From assembly GCA_009801015.1 (NCBI GenBank), contig VHZZ01004148.1, positions 40,626-66,746 on the forward strand: DNA of 26,121 nucleotides, read 5' to 3'. Below are positions 1-10,439 of this stretch, one piece after another. The translations under genes and the position numbers were made by a program. How positions within the stretch are numbered: the stretch's first letter is position 1; every line of letters starts with the position of its first letter. The notes beneath the pieces are model-generated. The model had not been told where the DNA came from and did no database searches. It saw only the letters and a program-made list of their open reading frames with translations. This DNA comes from Silene noctiflora. Lineage: Eukaryota; Streptophyta; Magnoliopsida; Caryophyllales; Caryophyllaceae.

Positions 1-1505
1 GTTGCTAGGGTAATTTATTTTTGATAGGTTGCGACACCTCATCAAATTTTTGGCGCCGTTGCCAGGGAGGCACGGTTTTGTTTTTAGTTGTTGAATTTTG
101 TCTTATTTTGTCCCTTGGAACATTCGTTCTTTGGGATCGTTCTTACCGTTTTCTTGTAGTTTTAGTGCTTATTTTGTAGGTATTAAAACTTTGTCTTACG
201 TAATGATGAACGGTTTTGCCCCGCAATTCAAAGATGAGCCCTTCCACGACTATCTTGCTCGAGTCTACTCTTTGCGTAATAGTTCCATTCCCTTTGGATA
301 TGTGCTTCATGGGGAGTATTTTGATCGTCTCGTTCTTGATGGTATGGATCTCGAAACCCGAAGGGTGGCTCTTAATTTGAGTGATGGACGAGTTTTCTAC
401 ATGAGAGGAGCGGGACTTTGGAATTTCTTCAACTCCATGGCTTTTGAATCTCGTGAATTGACACGCCAATTAAACTATTGGCTCATGAAGGAGGAACTCA
501 AGGTGATTCAAGCTCGTTTAGAGGAACTTTCCCGAAAGCAAGCTAATGAATGTGAGCCTATTTTATCTTCTTTTGACATTTCACCTACCCAATGTAAGTC
601 TTTTAATGAATCTGATTTATTGGACGATGATGATGACAATGGTCCGATTTTATCCTTTAAAATCCTCCCTATAGTCAATCCAATAGATGATGTAGAGACT
701 TGTATTGACTTTGATCATGTAGTTGACGAAACCGATAATACAAATAATGCTTTTGATATTTCTAATGACTATGAAGAGGACCTTTTAAATAAAGTTTTAC
801 CCGAGTCATGTGAAGTTTTAGAAAACCCGTTTGTAGTTGAAATTGATCCATTTAGGGTCGATGAAGGAATTGATGAGTTTAATATACAGGTTAATTGGGA
901 TCAACCCCCCATTTTTGATGATTCCTTCACTCATATTTCTCTTTATTACCCTTGTGAGACTGTTTACGATTTTCATTTATCTACTAATGAATTGTTTTAT
1001 GGTCTTAAGCATGGTTCTCCTTTCCTTGTTGACGGATGGAGTAATTCGGTGGTTTATTTTGAAGTCTTTCAACTAAGCGTTGATAGGATGCATCGTTCTT
1101 TCTTATTTATATTCTTTGTTTATATCTTATCCTTCGCTTACATTTGCTTTTGTATTGCTCATGCGCAGATGTTTGATAGACTTCTACGTGCTTTGACGTG
1201 TTTTTTAAACACAAATACTCGTAGTGTTACGGTCAAAGTCTAACAAGACTTTAAATGGCGCTTCTCGGGAGGCAACCCGAGCTTCCTTTGTCTCTAATTT
1301 CTCCTTTACATTTTATTTTTCATCATTTTGTTTTCCTTTAATTTATGTATAAATAATTGTTGTTTTTGTTTTTTAGGATTTTTCGGTTGTTATTTTTCGA
1401 GAAATTAAGTGAATCGAGGTGTTGGAACGGTTTTGCATGCATCCCCGTATTGCAAACCCCGTTCGGGGACGTAACTTTCAAAATTTACAAAGGAAATTAG
1501 CCAAA
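1..1505 (+). mobile_element. LTR-retrotransposon fossil, Ty3/gypsy Athila-like, partial and probably non-autonomous
   Basis: A primer-binding site lies at about 51-67 and begins TGGCGCCGTTGCC, which is complementary to the 3' end of plant tRNA-Asp as used by Athila-type elements. It is followed by one long open frame (98-1243, 381 codons). Its N-terminal part looks loosely gag-like (a block around residues 75-115 with the pattern FD.L...ETR...L). The rest is acidic and unrecognised. After the ORF, the motif CTTCTCGGGAGGCAACCCGA (about 1261-1280) is one I recall from non-coding parts of such elements. No protease, reverse transcriptase or integrase is visible, so this is a non-autonomous or truncated copy. 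The 5' LTR would lie mostly upstream of the window and no 3' LTR is seen, so age cannot be estimated. The right boundary is approximate. Confidence 0.6.
51..67 (+). other. Primer-binding site of the LTR element (tRNA-Asp type)
   Basis: The stretch beginning TGGCGCCGTTGCC is the reverse complement of the CCA-bearing 3' end of plant tRNA-Asp, with one visible mismatch. Its position shortly upstream of a long ORF fits the 5' side of a Ty3/gypsy element of Athila type. Confidence 0.65.
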
Positions 1506-1518
1506 GTCCAACGCTGAG

Positions 1519-1910
1519 ATCAAACACGAGCCAAACCCGAGCTCAACAAGCCTCGGCTCGGAAGGTCGTTTGGGCTCGTTTATATTTTTTTGTATAATCT
1601 TTATATTGTAATATTTTTTTTTTCAAATTATATGTTATTTAGACATTTATGTAAGTATATTATGATACAATTTTTTTTGGTATTTGATAATTTAGTTGTT
1701 TTTTAAAAATATTTATATTTAGTTAGATTTAAAAAGTGAGAAAGTGAAAATATATAATGATAAAACGAGCTCGATTCGAACTCGAGCCGAGCTCAAGATT
1801 TTCCCGAACCGAGCTCGAGCTTAAATTTTTTAGGCTCGACGAGCTTTGAACCGAGCCCGAGCTCGAGCTAAAAAATTTGAGCCGAGCCCGAGCCCTCGTT
1901 TACACCCCTA
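1519..1910. mobile_element. GAGCTCG-rich terminal-inverted-repeat element, copy 1
   Basis: The ends are built of many GAGCC/GAGCTCG words in opposite orientation, around an AT-rich core at about 1580-1760. The right terminus reads CCCTCGTTTACACCCCTA, which in reverse complement begins TAGGGGTGTAAACGAG. The left terminus is less well preserved, so its start is approximate. A second copy lies at 18138-18591. There is no coding capacity, so it is non-autonomous. I could not define a target duplication, and the superfamily is therefore open (hAT-like is possible). It ends exactly where the next inverted-repeat element begins. Confidence 0.6.
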
Positions 1911-2209
1911 GTGGTACCCTTCACTTTTCAAAAATATCAGGGGTACCCCTAAACTTAATGAAAACATCTTAAAATACCCAAACTTCTCTAATTCGCCTCT
2001 TTTAAATGTCTAGTTTGTACATTTTGATTGATTTTACGACAATAATTTGTCATGCCATTAACATAAACCTGGTTTACTCAACCGTAAACATGTTTTCATT
2101 ACAAAATTTAACTGATTAAAAACGTAATTTTTACTAGTTTGGATATTTAAGGAACATTTTACTAAGTTTAAGAGTATCACTAATGTTTTCAAAAGTGTAG
2201 GGGTATCAC
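1911..2209. mobile_element. MITE-like inverted-repeat element
   Basis: The left end (GTGGTACCCTTCACTTTTC) and the reverse complement of the right end (GTGATACCCCTACACTTTTG) match. The pairing continues imperfectly for about 75-80 bases on each side, through the words AACTTA, GAAAACAT and ATACCCAAACT. Length is about 300 bp, with no ORF. No clear target duplication is seen. The left end abuts the GAGCTCG-rich element with no gap, so one element may have inserted at the edge of the other. Confidence 0.5.
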
Positions 2210-2318
2210 GTTGAATTTGAAAATATCTTTGGTAATATCACTTGGTAAAATGGGATTTATATTTGGTAGGAGTTATCAAAAAATTGATAACAATTGCAAA
2301 ATATTATTAACGATTGAC

Positions 2319-2471
2319 AATCCGTATATAGAAAAATAGTAAAATCCGTATATAGAAAAATGTTTACAAAATAGTAAAATCCGTATATAGAAAAATGTAG
2401 AAGTGAGAGTTAATTTGAAAAGATAATGACAAAATGTTTACAAAATAGTAAAATCCGTATATAGAAAAATG
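2319..2471. repeat. Short interspersed tandem repeat, four copies of an approximately 20-bp word
   Basis: The word AATCCGTATATAGAAAAAT occurs at about 2319, 2343, 2379 and 2452. The last two copies share about 15 further bases on their left (TTTACAAAATAGTAAA), so a longer unit of about 35 bp is also duplicated. The region is AT-rich and non-coding. Confidence 0.8.
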
Positions 2472-3030
2472 ATTACGAAAAAAATATAGAAAAACATGAC
2501 TACATGAGCAATTACAATGTTCTTAGGATTGAGATTTTACTCGGGATCTCTGGAATGAGTAGGATCGAATCAGTAGAATTGGATTGTAGGATCGTAGATC
2601 CTACGAACTTACTAAATACAGTTTTCTAAGTTATTTATTGATAATTACTTATTTTAGTATCCTTGTATGAACATAATTTTACAATTTATGCCAATTTTGA
2701 GTTTTACAATGTCCTTATATAAAAACATATATATAATTATATATTACAATGTCCTTATGATCCTACCTCCACAAAATTTTAAATGAATAGGATGGTAAGA
2801 TTCTACAACCATGATAGAATCGTAAGATCTATAATCTGTTAAGCGTTTTTGAACCGTAAAATCGTAGAATGGAATCGGAATTTTGAAAATTAAAATTAAA
2901 AAATTAAAAAATCAAAAAATCAAAATTCACAATGAGCCCATTTGAAATTAAAATTTAAAATTTTAAAAAATCTACATTTGAGGAAAACCTAAAACTGAAG
3001 AGAAAGTGAGATATTTTGGTGAGGCTTGAG
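2472..3030. other. AT-rich spacer upstream of the RNA-binding protein gene
   Basis: No coding region is seen. The stretch holds degenerate repeats of GGATCGTAG/GATCCTAC words (2535-2610 and 2758-2880), two copies of TTACAATGTCCTTAT at about 2704 and 2744, and a low-complexity run of ATTAAAAAATC type near 2885-2930. It probably grades into the promoter of the gene at 3060 onward. Confidence 0.5.
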
Positions 3031-3032
3031 AC

Positions 3033-3040
3033 TATAAATA
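3033..3040 (+). promoter_or_regulatory. Putative TATA box of the RNA-binding protein gene
   Basis: TATAAATA lies about 30 bases upstream of a C/T-rich leader (starting around 3060) that ends at a clean CAG|GT donor at 3146/3147. Position and composition fit a plant core promoter. The transcription start itself is inferred. Confidence 0.55.
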
Positions 3041-3080
3041 AATGAACCCCTCCTTCACTTTCCCCACTGTCTTTCATCTT

Positions 3081-3103
3081 AAACCCTAGCCGCTCTTAAA
3101 CCC
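3081..3103 (+). promoter_or_regulatory. Telo-box pair in the 5' leader
   Basis: AAACCCTAG at 3081-3089 is followed by a second AAACCCT at 3098. In plants telo-boxes are typical of promoters and leaders of genes for translation and RNA-handling proteins. This suits the downstream gene and suggests growth-linked expression. Function is inferred from family knowledge. Confidence 0.5.
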
Positions 3104-3146
3104 TCTTCTCCATTTCTTCTCTCTCAAAAACCCTTTCTTTTCTCAG

Positions 3147-4334
3147 GTTTGCTTTCCGTTTCTCTTCCATTTTATCCTTATTCACAATGGTTTTGGTGTT
3201 ATTTGTTTCTGTATATTGTCTTTAATTGTTTTTGTTTTTACTTCATCTAAAAATTCCATCTTTTTCTTATGTTGTATCATGTTGTTGTAGTTTTATCTAA
3301 GTTTTTTTTATGTATCTTTTTAACTGTTAGTTGATTTGATATCTGGGATTTGTTGGGTTTATAATTATTCGTTTCAATTGTGTTCATGTTTCTGGGTAGA
3401 TGGTTACTGATTTGTTTGTGTTCTTTAGATTTGAGTTGTTAATTGATTTAACTAACTGATTTTGTTGGGTATATACTCCCTCCGTCCCATTCACTTGTTA
3501 AAATACTTGTCACAAGGAATAAAAAAAGGTAAACGAATGATTGGGATGTCGGTATTAGTCATTTTAAGTGAAGAGAAATTATAGAATAAGACCGTCTCGT
3601 AACAGTAACAGTGTTATTTATGAATCTGAGAAACATTTGAAAGTTTACATACATTTGGTTCTTTCAATTTTAACTGGGTTGGCTAATGTTTGTTTAGATG
3701 GACAATTATTTGTTGATAGAATGGAGTAGTTGTGTAAATTACTGTATTGAATATGCTCCTCCTGTTATTTTGTATTTCGTATGAATCACCTTTTGTGGTG
3801 ATATTTGCTCGTATCTTTGAATATTAGTTTAAGTATCTTTGTGGTTAACTGCTTCATGCTGTGTACCTTTGTTTTGTATAATGTTGTGGTACTGGAACTT
3901 CATATTATAAATACAAATTGAAATCAAAACCAACATTTTCGATTGGAAGCTATTTTAAAACCTTCTGTCTGCTTCTTATTTTCCGTGAAACATGCAATTT
4001 CGACATTGTTTTCTGTTTGTTTATGTACTGTGCCTTTTTTCAAATGCATTTCTGTTTTCATATTTACATGTTTGCACACCCCAAAATGCAAAAAATGGGC
4101 ATTGTTGCACGATTTCATATTGTAACTACAAATTGTTTGCAAAAACATTGCGATGGCTGCCTACTGGCGGGTGTCAAGTAATTGATGTCATTTCATTTGA
4201 ATGTTACATTTCCATTTGTTTCTACTTTTTCTAGTTGTCTGTTTTATTATGTGTTTAATGTTAACTTTTTTAAGATGTGGCCTGCGCTGTTTGGTTCCGT
4301 GTTGTTGATATCAGTTTGATGTTTTCTTATACAG
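3147..4334 (+). other. 5'UTR intron (1.19 kb) of the RNA-binding protein gene
   Basis: The donor is CAG|GTTTGC at 3147 and the acceptor is TTATACAG at 4327-4334, eleven bases before the ATG at 4346. The intron is T-rich. It contains a degenerate Stowaway-like MITE at 3476-3553. Open frames inside it (for example around 3918-4234) are short, overlap on both strands and have no recognisable protein. Large leader introns are common in highly expressed plant genes and may enhance expression. The 5' exon is inferred from splice signals and composition, not from transcripts. Confidence 0.6.
3476..3553. mobile_element. Stowaway-like MITE remnant
   Basis: The left end CTCCCTCCGTCCCATTCA follows a TA, which is the classic Stowaway (Tc1/mariner) terminus. 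The right end TTGGGATGTCGGTA is a decayed complement of it, also followed by a TA. The inner part (ACTTGTCACAAGGAATAA, then GGTAAACGAATGATTGGG) matches the other copies in this window at 15314, 23955 and 24634. Confidence 0.6.
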
Positions 4335-4345
4335 ATTGCCTCAAA

Positions 4346-5624
4346 ATGGCACTCTTCAACAAAGTTGGCAGCATTCTTAAACAAAGTATCTCTCAGAGTT
4401 CCTCCATGACTATGTTGAATTCTGCTCGATACATGTCCACTAAGCTATTTATTGGAGGTATATGCTTAAGCTTTTAATGTATCTTTCCCAAAGCTCCCTT
4501 TCAAAGTACTACCTTGATGCTGGTCGATGATAATTTTAAATAACATTTTGAATTATATCAGGTCTTTCATATAGTACTGATGACGGCTCGCTGAAACAGG
4601 CTTTTGAGGAACATGGTGAAGTGGTTGATGGTGAGTTAATTAAAATTAGATGAGTATATTTGTTCATTCATTTTAGTTAATTCATTAATTTTAAACATTA
4701 TTTTCCATGATTTTGGAATTGCGGCTTCTAAGTCATAGGTAGTGACTGTTGTCTAAGTCTGAGATGTGAAATTGACCCAAATCGGCAAATGACCAACTGA
4801 ATTAGGGGTATAATCCAATTAGCACAAACTCTTGTGAGAGACCACTTTTTTGTCACTCGTATTTTGTTGGTACCATTTTTTAACAACGCTGGTTTCATCT
4901 TAATTTGGTACCATTTTTTATGTTTTTAGTACGTATTATGATTATTTGTCACCAATTTGTTTACTTTTGGTACTTAGTTTTGTGATGTTGGTCCCTGCCA
5001 CATCATTATATCCTCTCAATAAGGCGGTCTCTTGGGAGAACTAGTCAATCCTTTAATTTCCCTTGTGAGGTGTATCTGTTTACTATTGACCCAGTATAAT
5101 TAAACAATTCCTTCAAATTTGGTGGTAACCTAGAATATGGGATTTTTTCAAAGGGTAATATACACTCTGAAATTTAAATTGTTACACTCTTTAAAACACT
5201 AAACTTGGTGCCAAAAAATAACATTCATTAAGACCCCGGTTCCTGTGGTGAAATTAACAAGTTCTTATCCTTTTACTCTCCTTGTTCAACAGCTAAGGTT
5301 ATCATGGATAGAGACACGGGAAGATCACGTGGCTTTGGTTTTGTAAACTTCACCGAACCAGAATCTGCCAACGCTGCAGTGCAAAAGATGGACCAATCAG
5401 TTAGTTATCTGACTCACTTATCTAGTTTATTTCTGAATGAAAACATTCAAAGCTAAGACGTATTTAATCCCCAGGAATTGCACGGACGCACCATTCGAGT
5501 TAGCATTGCTAATGACAGGCCTCCTCGCCCAGCCGGTGGTTATGGCGGTGGTGGTGGTGGTTATGGCGGCGGCGGTGGGTATGGCGGTGGTGGTGGGTAT
5601 GGTGGCGGAGGCGGTGGCTACTAG
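4346..5624 (+). CDS. GRP2: Mitochondrial-type glycine-rich RNA-binding protein (RRM + Gly-rich tail)
   Basis: Four coding exons, 4346-4457, 4562-4630, 5293-5399 and 5475-5624, join in phase at GT-AG borders to give 145 aa. Residues 1-31 (MALFNKVGSILKQ..., ending ARYMS) are basic and Ser-rich, resembling the mitochondrial presequence of Arabidopsis GRP2/GRP4. One RRM follows at residues 33-107, with RNP2 KLFIGGL (33-39) and RNP1 RGFGFVNF (73-80). The tail (117-145) is GGY followed by Gly5-6/Tyr blocks. Such proteins bind RNA in mitochondria, support C-to-U editing or RNA chaperoning, and respond to cold and stress; this is family knowledge. The start is the first ATG after the leader-intron acceptor. 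Directly after the TAG the frame stays open for 12 codons with similar Gly/Tyr/Asn composition. The gene converges on GAE. Confidence 0.9.
4824..5043. mobile_element. MITE-like insertion in coding intron 2 of the RNA-binding protein gene
   Basis: The left end contains ACTCTTGTGAGAGACCAC, and the reverse complement of the right end contains TTCTCCCAAGAGACCGCC. These are imperfect terminal inverted repeats of a type seen elsewhere in the window as AAGACCGTCTCGTAA near 3589. The interior repeats TTGGTACCATTTTTTA. It has no coding capacity. It makes the 662-bp intron much longer than its neighbours. Boundaries are approximate. Confidence 0.4.
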
Positions 5625-6565
5625 CAAAATTCAGGTTATGGTGGAAGGAATGGCGATTTCTAGTTAAATGCTTTTTAAGTGTCTTATAGCTTAACTCTAT
5701 AGTAGGTATTGGGCACTTGAACCTATTTTAGTGAGTTGTAGGTTATTCGGATGTTTTGTTGCCTTTCCGTTTGTGGTGCTTGGCTACCCTATTATTATAC
5801 TTTATTCAACCTTAGATCTTAATCTTGACTTTCCCTTTGTGTTTCTTCTGTTTGATTTATACTTGTGCACCTAGTTTCCTTAAAGACCATCTTATCAACC
5901 GTCAGAACAACTCCATTACCCCATTTGTTTGGAAATATGTGGGATGGATTATTTGTGAAATTGTGATTTGAATGGGCAATGGTCCAGAATGTTTGTTGTG
6001 TTTGTCAGATGAAGTCGGAACTTGGATAATTAAAACTAAATCATGGCTCGTTTTAATTTGAGGGAGGAAATTAGAAAGTTTGGTAAATGATGGATCAAAC
6101 ATTCAGACGATATGAATAATTGAATATAGGAGGAAAAGAAAATACTCTAGTACCAAGTGCACCTATCTTGGACCGACGATTAAAAGAAAAAAGTATTTGA
6201 CATTGACTTTGACATTTAACATCAATTTGGATTAGGATCTTGCTTTACGTTTGTTACGGATCAAATATCATTCCTCCACTTTATTTATTTAACCGGATTT
6301 CATAATTATTTTTACATTCTCCTTTTTCACATTTGATCACTCAGCCCTTGACTCATTCTGTATTCCTTTTTCACATTTGATCCCTTAACTCATTCTGTAT
6401 CGAAAAGAAAAGATTAATCGAGTGAAAAGAAAAGATTAATCGAGTGAAAAGAAAAGATTATTTATACTATTATCAACACTTGCATATTCCTATATCTATA
6501 AACATTGTAGTACAACAATATCATCAAAACACCCCACAATCAATTTGCCCATGTTGATGATCAAA
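5625..6565. other. Convergent spacer between the RNA-binding protein gene and GAE
   Basis: The first about 200 bases are T-rich and likely the 3'UTR of the + strand gene. No gene is seen in the rest. It holds a tandem duplication at about 6317-6400 (TCACATTTGATC, then ACTCATTCTGTAT, twice) and then a 22-bp tandem repeat at 6402-6459. The 3'UTRs of both convergent genes must share this 0.9 kb. Confidence 0.5.
6402..6459. repeat. 22-bp tandem repeat, about 2.6 units
   Basis: Units begin GAAAAGAAAAGATTAATCGA at 6402, 6424 and 6446. The first two are identical and the third is partial. It lies about 100 bases beyond the GAE stop codon, probably in the GAE 3'UTR or just past it. Confidence 0.85.
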
Positions 6566-8706
6566 TTATTTGGCCTCGTTTGTTTCCTTTTTTACCCTTG
6601 TTTCGATGCCATAATAACCGACATACCACTTGACAAACTTCCTAAGCCCAGTAGCTAGATCCGTGGTGGGCTTGTACCCAAAATCTTTATGAGCCAAGGT
6701 CACATTAGCATGTGTGTAAGGCACATCCCCATTTCTTGGCATTGTCATCACATGCTTCTTTGCCTTAACATTCAACACCCCTTCCAAAATAGTAACCAAC
6801 TTTCCCACACCAACTGGGCTAGTATTCCCCAAATTGTACACCCTCAATTGGGCCGGACCTCGTTTCTTACCGCCACTCCCGGTACTCTTCTCAGCCGTGT
6901 CCAACGCCCCGACACACCCCTTGACAATATCGTCGATGTACGTGAAGTCGCGTGCCACCTCTTTCCCATCATGGGCCTTGTAAATACTAATGGGCCTCCC
7001 TTGTAAAATATCTTTGGTAAAAAAGAAGTAAGCCATGTCTGGCCTACCCCACGGCCCGTAAACAGTGAAGAACCTGAGTCCAGTAAGTGAAAGCCCATAT
7101 ATGTGGTTATATGTATGGGCTATTTCTTCCCCAGCCTTTTTAGTAGCAGCATACAAACTAGCAGGCTGGTCGGTCCGATCACGCTCTGAAAACGGGTTAT
7201 CCTTGTTGAGCCCGTAGACCGAGCTCGACGAAGCCCATACGATGGCCGGTTGTGGGTTTGCGGCCTTTGCTACCTCGAGAAGATTGACGAAGCCTGCGAT
7301 GTTGGATGCGATATATGATTGGGGGTTTTCCATGGCGTAACGAACCCCGGCTTGGGCAGCTAGGTGGAGAATATGGGTAAATGGTACAATATCAAATAAC
7401 TTGTTCAGCATTGGGGTGTCATTTAGATCCGCCTCCACTATAAAGATCTGTTGTCTGTCATTATTAAAAATAATCACACCTTTTTCAGTTTATTCATACT
7501 TTTCATTATTGTAAAACATACTTCGTTTCATGCATGATTTGTGAAAATGACATAATACAATGTAAATGTCTTCTTTAACCATGAAATCAACTAATTATAT
7601 GTTGAAATATAATCTACGAAAACGATATTCTTCAATAGTGTATAATTAGAGAAATGATCACACGGCTGCTTAGGACGTCTGAGAAGGTAATACACTTTTT
7701 TGTATAAACTGTCAAGGAATTATAAAAATATGATTGCGAGATATATTTGTGATTCTAAAATCTTGTGGCTATATTAGTAAATAGTATATTTCACTATTAC
7801 AAATATATTCTAAAAATTGACATGCATTTCAAATTGCATTATTATTACTTGTAAGATTCTTGATGTCTCTATCATTTCGTTAAACAAAAGTAGCAACAAT
7901 AATGCCATTCCATGCTTTTTAAATAAATAAATAAATGTGCAGCAAGTCACCCAATTAAAGCATGAAGAACGCAGTTAAATTATTGTATTCAAAAAGGTAT
8001 AATCGGTTACCCTAAACAAAGATACACATTAATAAGCTTAATACATAATGATTCAAAAGATATTCATGAATTATGGTAAAAGTGAGTTTATATTTGAATT
8101 TCTGGTGAGTAAATCTTTGTTTTCTATATTCAGCTTAGTAATCTTTGTATAAGATGAATAAAAAAGGTAAATAAACAATGATTTGTAAATATTTGACATT
8201 AGGGTAAAACGACTAACACTAAAAAAGAGTTACCTGGACAGTAAATTTTGTCTAGCTTTCTTAAGGGAAGGATCATAATAAGCATTAAAATTATCCAATC
8301 CCAAAACACCATCACCCCGCTTCTTAAGCGCTAACGAACAATGACTACCGACAAAACCCGCAGCACCGGTAACCAACACCGAAAACCCATTAGGCCGGCG
8401 CGCAGTAGCCGATTGTCGGACCTGCTTTTCCCAATTTGACCCGGACCAATGCAGGGACGAGGACAAGAAGCTGGCCGTACGAGGAGGGACATTTAGGGAA
8501 ATTCCAGGGTCTACGACGTCAAAATCAATATGGTTGTTGATGAGAAAGAGGAAGAGCAAGACGAAGGCGGTAAGGAGGGTAGCGCGGAAGAGAAGCTTGG
8601 ACGAGGCGGCGAGGAGTTTGGTGTTGTTGACGCGACGTAGGTAGGTGTTGTAACGTTCTAGCTTTGTGGGTTTGATGGTGTCTTTGGGTGATAATGGTAA
8701 TGGCAT
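6566..8706 (-). CDS. GAE: UDP-glucuronate 4-epimerase (Golgi, type II membrane protein)
   Basis: Two exons, 8706-8234 and 7454-6566, join in phase (AG|A, Arg158) to 453 aa, the usual family length. The enzyme interconverts UDP-glucuronate and UDP-galacturonate and supplies pectin synthesis in the Golgi lumen. A short basic cytosolic tail precedes one membrane segment (about 39-57, LFRATLLTAFVLLFLFLIN). The NAD-binding Rossmann fold starts near 108 with G114-x2-G117-x2-G120 and the acidic D138 of GLDNFNAYYD. The active site has SSSS at 232-235 and Y259-x3-K263 (YAATK). The blocks HLAAQAGVRYA (188-198) and RFFTVYGPWGRPDM (285-298) are highly typical. The start is the first ATG before the conserved tail, preceded by a C/T-rich leader. 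The intron (7455-8233) is GT-AG and holds nothing recognisable. GAE6 is a candidate orthologue from gene order only. Confidence 0.95.
7455..8233 (-). other. Single intron of GAE (779 bp)
   Basis: The donor reads CCAG|GTAACT and the acceptor GACAG|ACAACAG on the - strand. The intron is AT-rich, with a short AAAT/AAATA run near 7920-7936, and has no recognisable element. It separates the nucleotide-binding half of the Rossmann start from the rest. From memory, the Arabidopsis GAE genes lack introns, so this may be lineage-specific. Confidence 0.85.
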
Positions 8707-8819
8707 CTTGGAGTTTTTTTTGTAGGAATATAAATAATTTGAGGGATAAAGAGTCAAGTGAGGGAGTGAGAAATATAAAGGGAAGAAAAAGGAAAGGCAC
8801 TTGGACTTAGTCAAGTGTG

Positions 8820-9148
8820 AAGGGGAGGGAGGATAATGGAATTATGGAAGGCAGGCGGGTAAATTTTGATTCTAGTAGAATTGATCTCCTAATCTTGAAT
8901 TTAATTATATTGTAGTAACCTCTTTGTGTGCTATACATTTTTTTGAGTTTGTCATCTTTCTTCGTTGCGTTGTTGTATGCTTAGCCAGCAAGGTGGACTT
9001 TGAGATTCTTCTACGTACAAATTACGGTGTGCTATAGTTGCTAATTGTCTCAAAATTCCTACTTTTTCATTATTCATCTACAATTTTACCATATTTCAAA
9101 TCATTTTAATTGATTTATTTTAATAATAAATGACAATTCATCTCAAGT

Positions 9149-9207
<59 letters not shown>

Positions 9208-10439
9208 GATTTTTCTAGGTTTAGTTTCTTTTCTAAGTTTAAGTGGCATCGATACCAGAGTCATTTTGTGAGATAATGATTAATTGGTTACAAAATAATG
9301 ATTAATTGGTGTATTCTTGCATTATAGGTTGTTTTCCGTCGTTAATGCTAAAGTCTAAAACCGCATCAATTAATCGACTTTTCAACTTCATTGATCGGAA
9401 AGAAGTGACAACGAAAGCGACGAAAATATACGGCGGAACACTTACATGCTTAGTACTCGAGTGATAGTACTTATGTTTTACCTCCGTAAAAGGCAATGGT
9501 GAGGGTTGTGGAGTATACGAGATTAGCTTAAAACAACTACGAGTATATTTTAAACATTATGGAGAGATCTAAATTAACTAATAGTAACATTCTATATGTG
9601 TATATGCTAGATTATTTAGAATTTCTCTGTAAAAAAATTGAATTGTAAGAAAGAAAGCGACATTTCATCGCTTTTGTGAAATGTTACTCCTGCTTTACGT
9701 TTTATTTTTCTAAACACTACACATATTTTTTCAAGAACTACATAAAATTCATTTACTGAAAAGGAGACAATTTTTTGTTGATTGGCCGGCGAAAAAAAAA
9801 AAAAGAAATGTTATGGGGTATGTGTTCCTATTTGTTTTTTCCCTCATATTTCGGTGACCATTTTGCTCGACTCTTATACCGTGTAGGTGGTGCAATTTAA
9901 GCTTAATGACATGTAATCGACTTCTACAACTACAAGAGTATGAGATTCGGAGTGTTGTCGATCATTCCTATGATATACTCCGTATATTTCAATGACATAG
10001 GCATGATAGGAGTTTATTTTTCAATGGATTGCCTCAAGTAGCCCGTGTATTCCAACGACAACGTTCAATGTGGCATTTAAATGGACTATAGGACATGCTT
10101 CTAAATAAGCGTAACACTCCATTGTCTAATTATAATGATCCATGGAGTTTAAACAAAGATGAAGAAAGGTAGGGTGATATCTATATTAAATTTAAAACGG
10201 GTTAAATAATATAGAATAAAATAACATAAAATGTCTAGAAAGTAGCAAAAAAACTTGTCTTTTTTATGCAAGTGTCAAAAATCTGATATATTCGACTTAA
10301 AAGAGACGGACTCAAAGCTATCAAGGATTAGCTTTCACCCAGTTCTTATGACCAGGCATCTAACATAAATGGCTCAAGTTCTTCGACGTATTGATTTCAT
10401 ATCGAAAAATTTAAGGCCAGAAAGATAGTCTTGTTGATT
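8820..10439. other. Intergenic AT-rich spacer upstream of GAE
   Basis: No supported gene. This is the likely GAE promoter side; on the - strand a TTTATATTT at about 8771-8780 could serve as a TATA element for a leader starting near 8745. The stretch holds the (TA) microsatellite at 9151-9204 and a spaced duplication of ATAATGATTAATTGGT at about 9273 and 9295. The open frame around 9302-9496 has no recognisable family. Confidence 0.5.
9151..9204. repeat. (TA)27 microsatellite
   Basis: An uninterrupted run of alternating T and A, 54 bases long, about 450 bases upstream of the GAE start codon. Such runs are highly length-variable, so the exact count may also be an assembly or sequencing estimate. 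Confidence 0.95.

Noticed and set aside
3918-4234. Overlapping short frames of 60-87 codons
   Set aside because: Inside the leader intron, Cys/Phe-rich, present on both strands, with no family.
4277-4345. Upstream in-frame ATG of the RNA-binding protein
   Set aside because: It lies in the leader intron; a clean TTATACAG acceptor at 4334 removes it, and the family presequence starts at 4346.
5427-5667. Ala/Val/Met-rich and Thr/Ile-rich frames on both strands
   Set aside because: Out-of-frame readings of the Gly-rich exon and its intron border.
6844-7098. 84-codon - strand frame and an overlapping + strand frame at 6689-7006
   Set aside because: Shadow frames within GAE exon 2.
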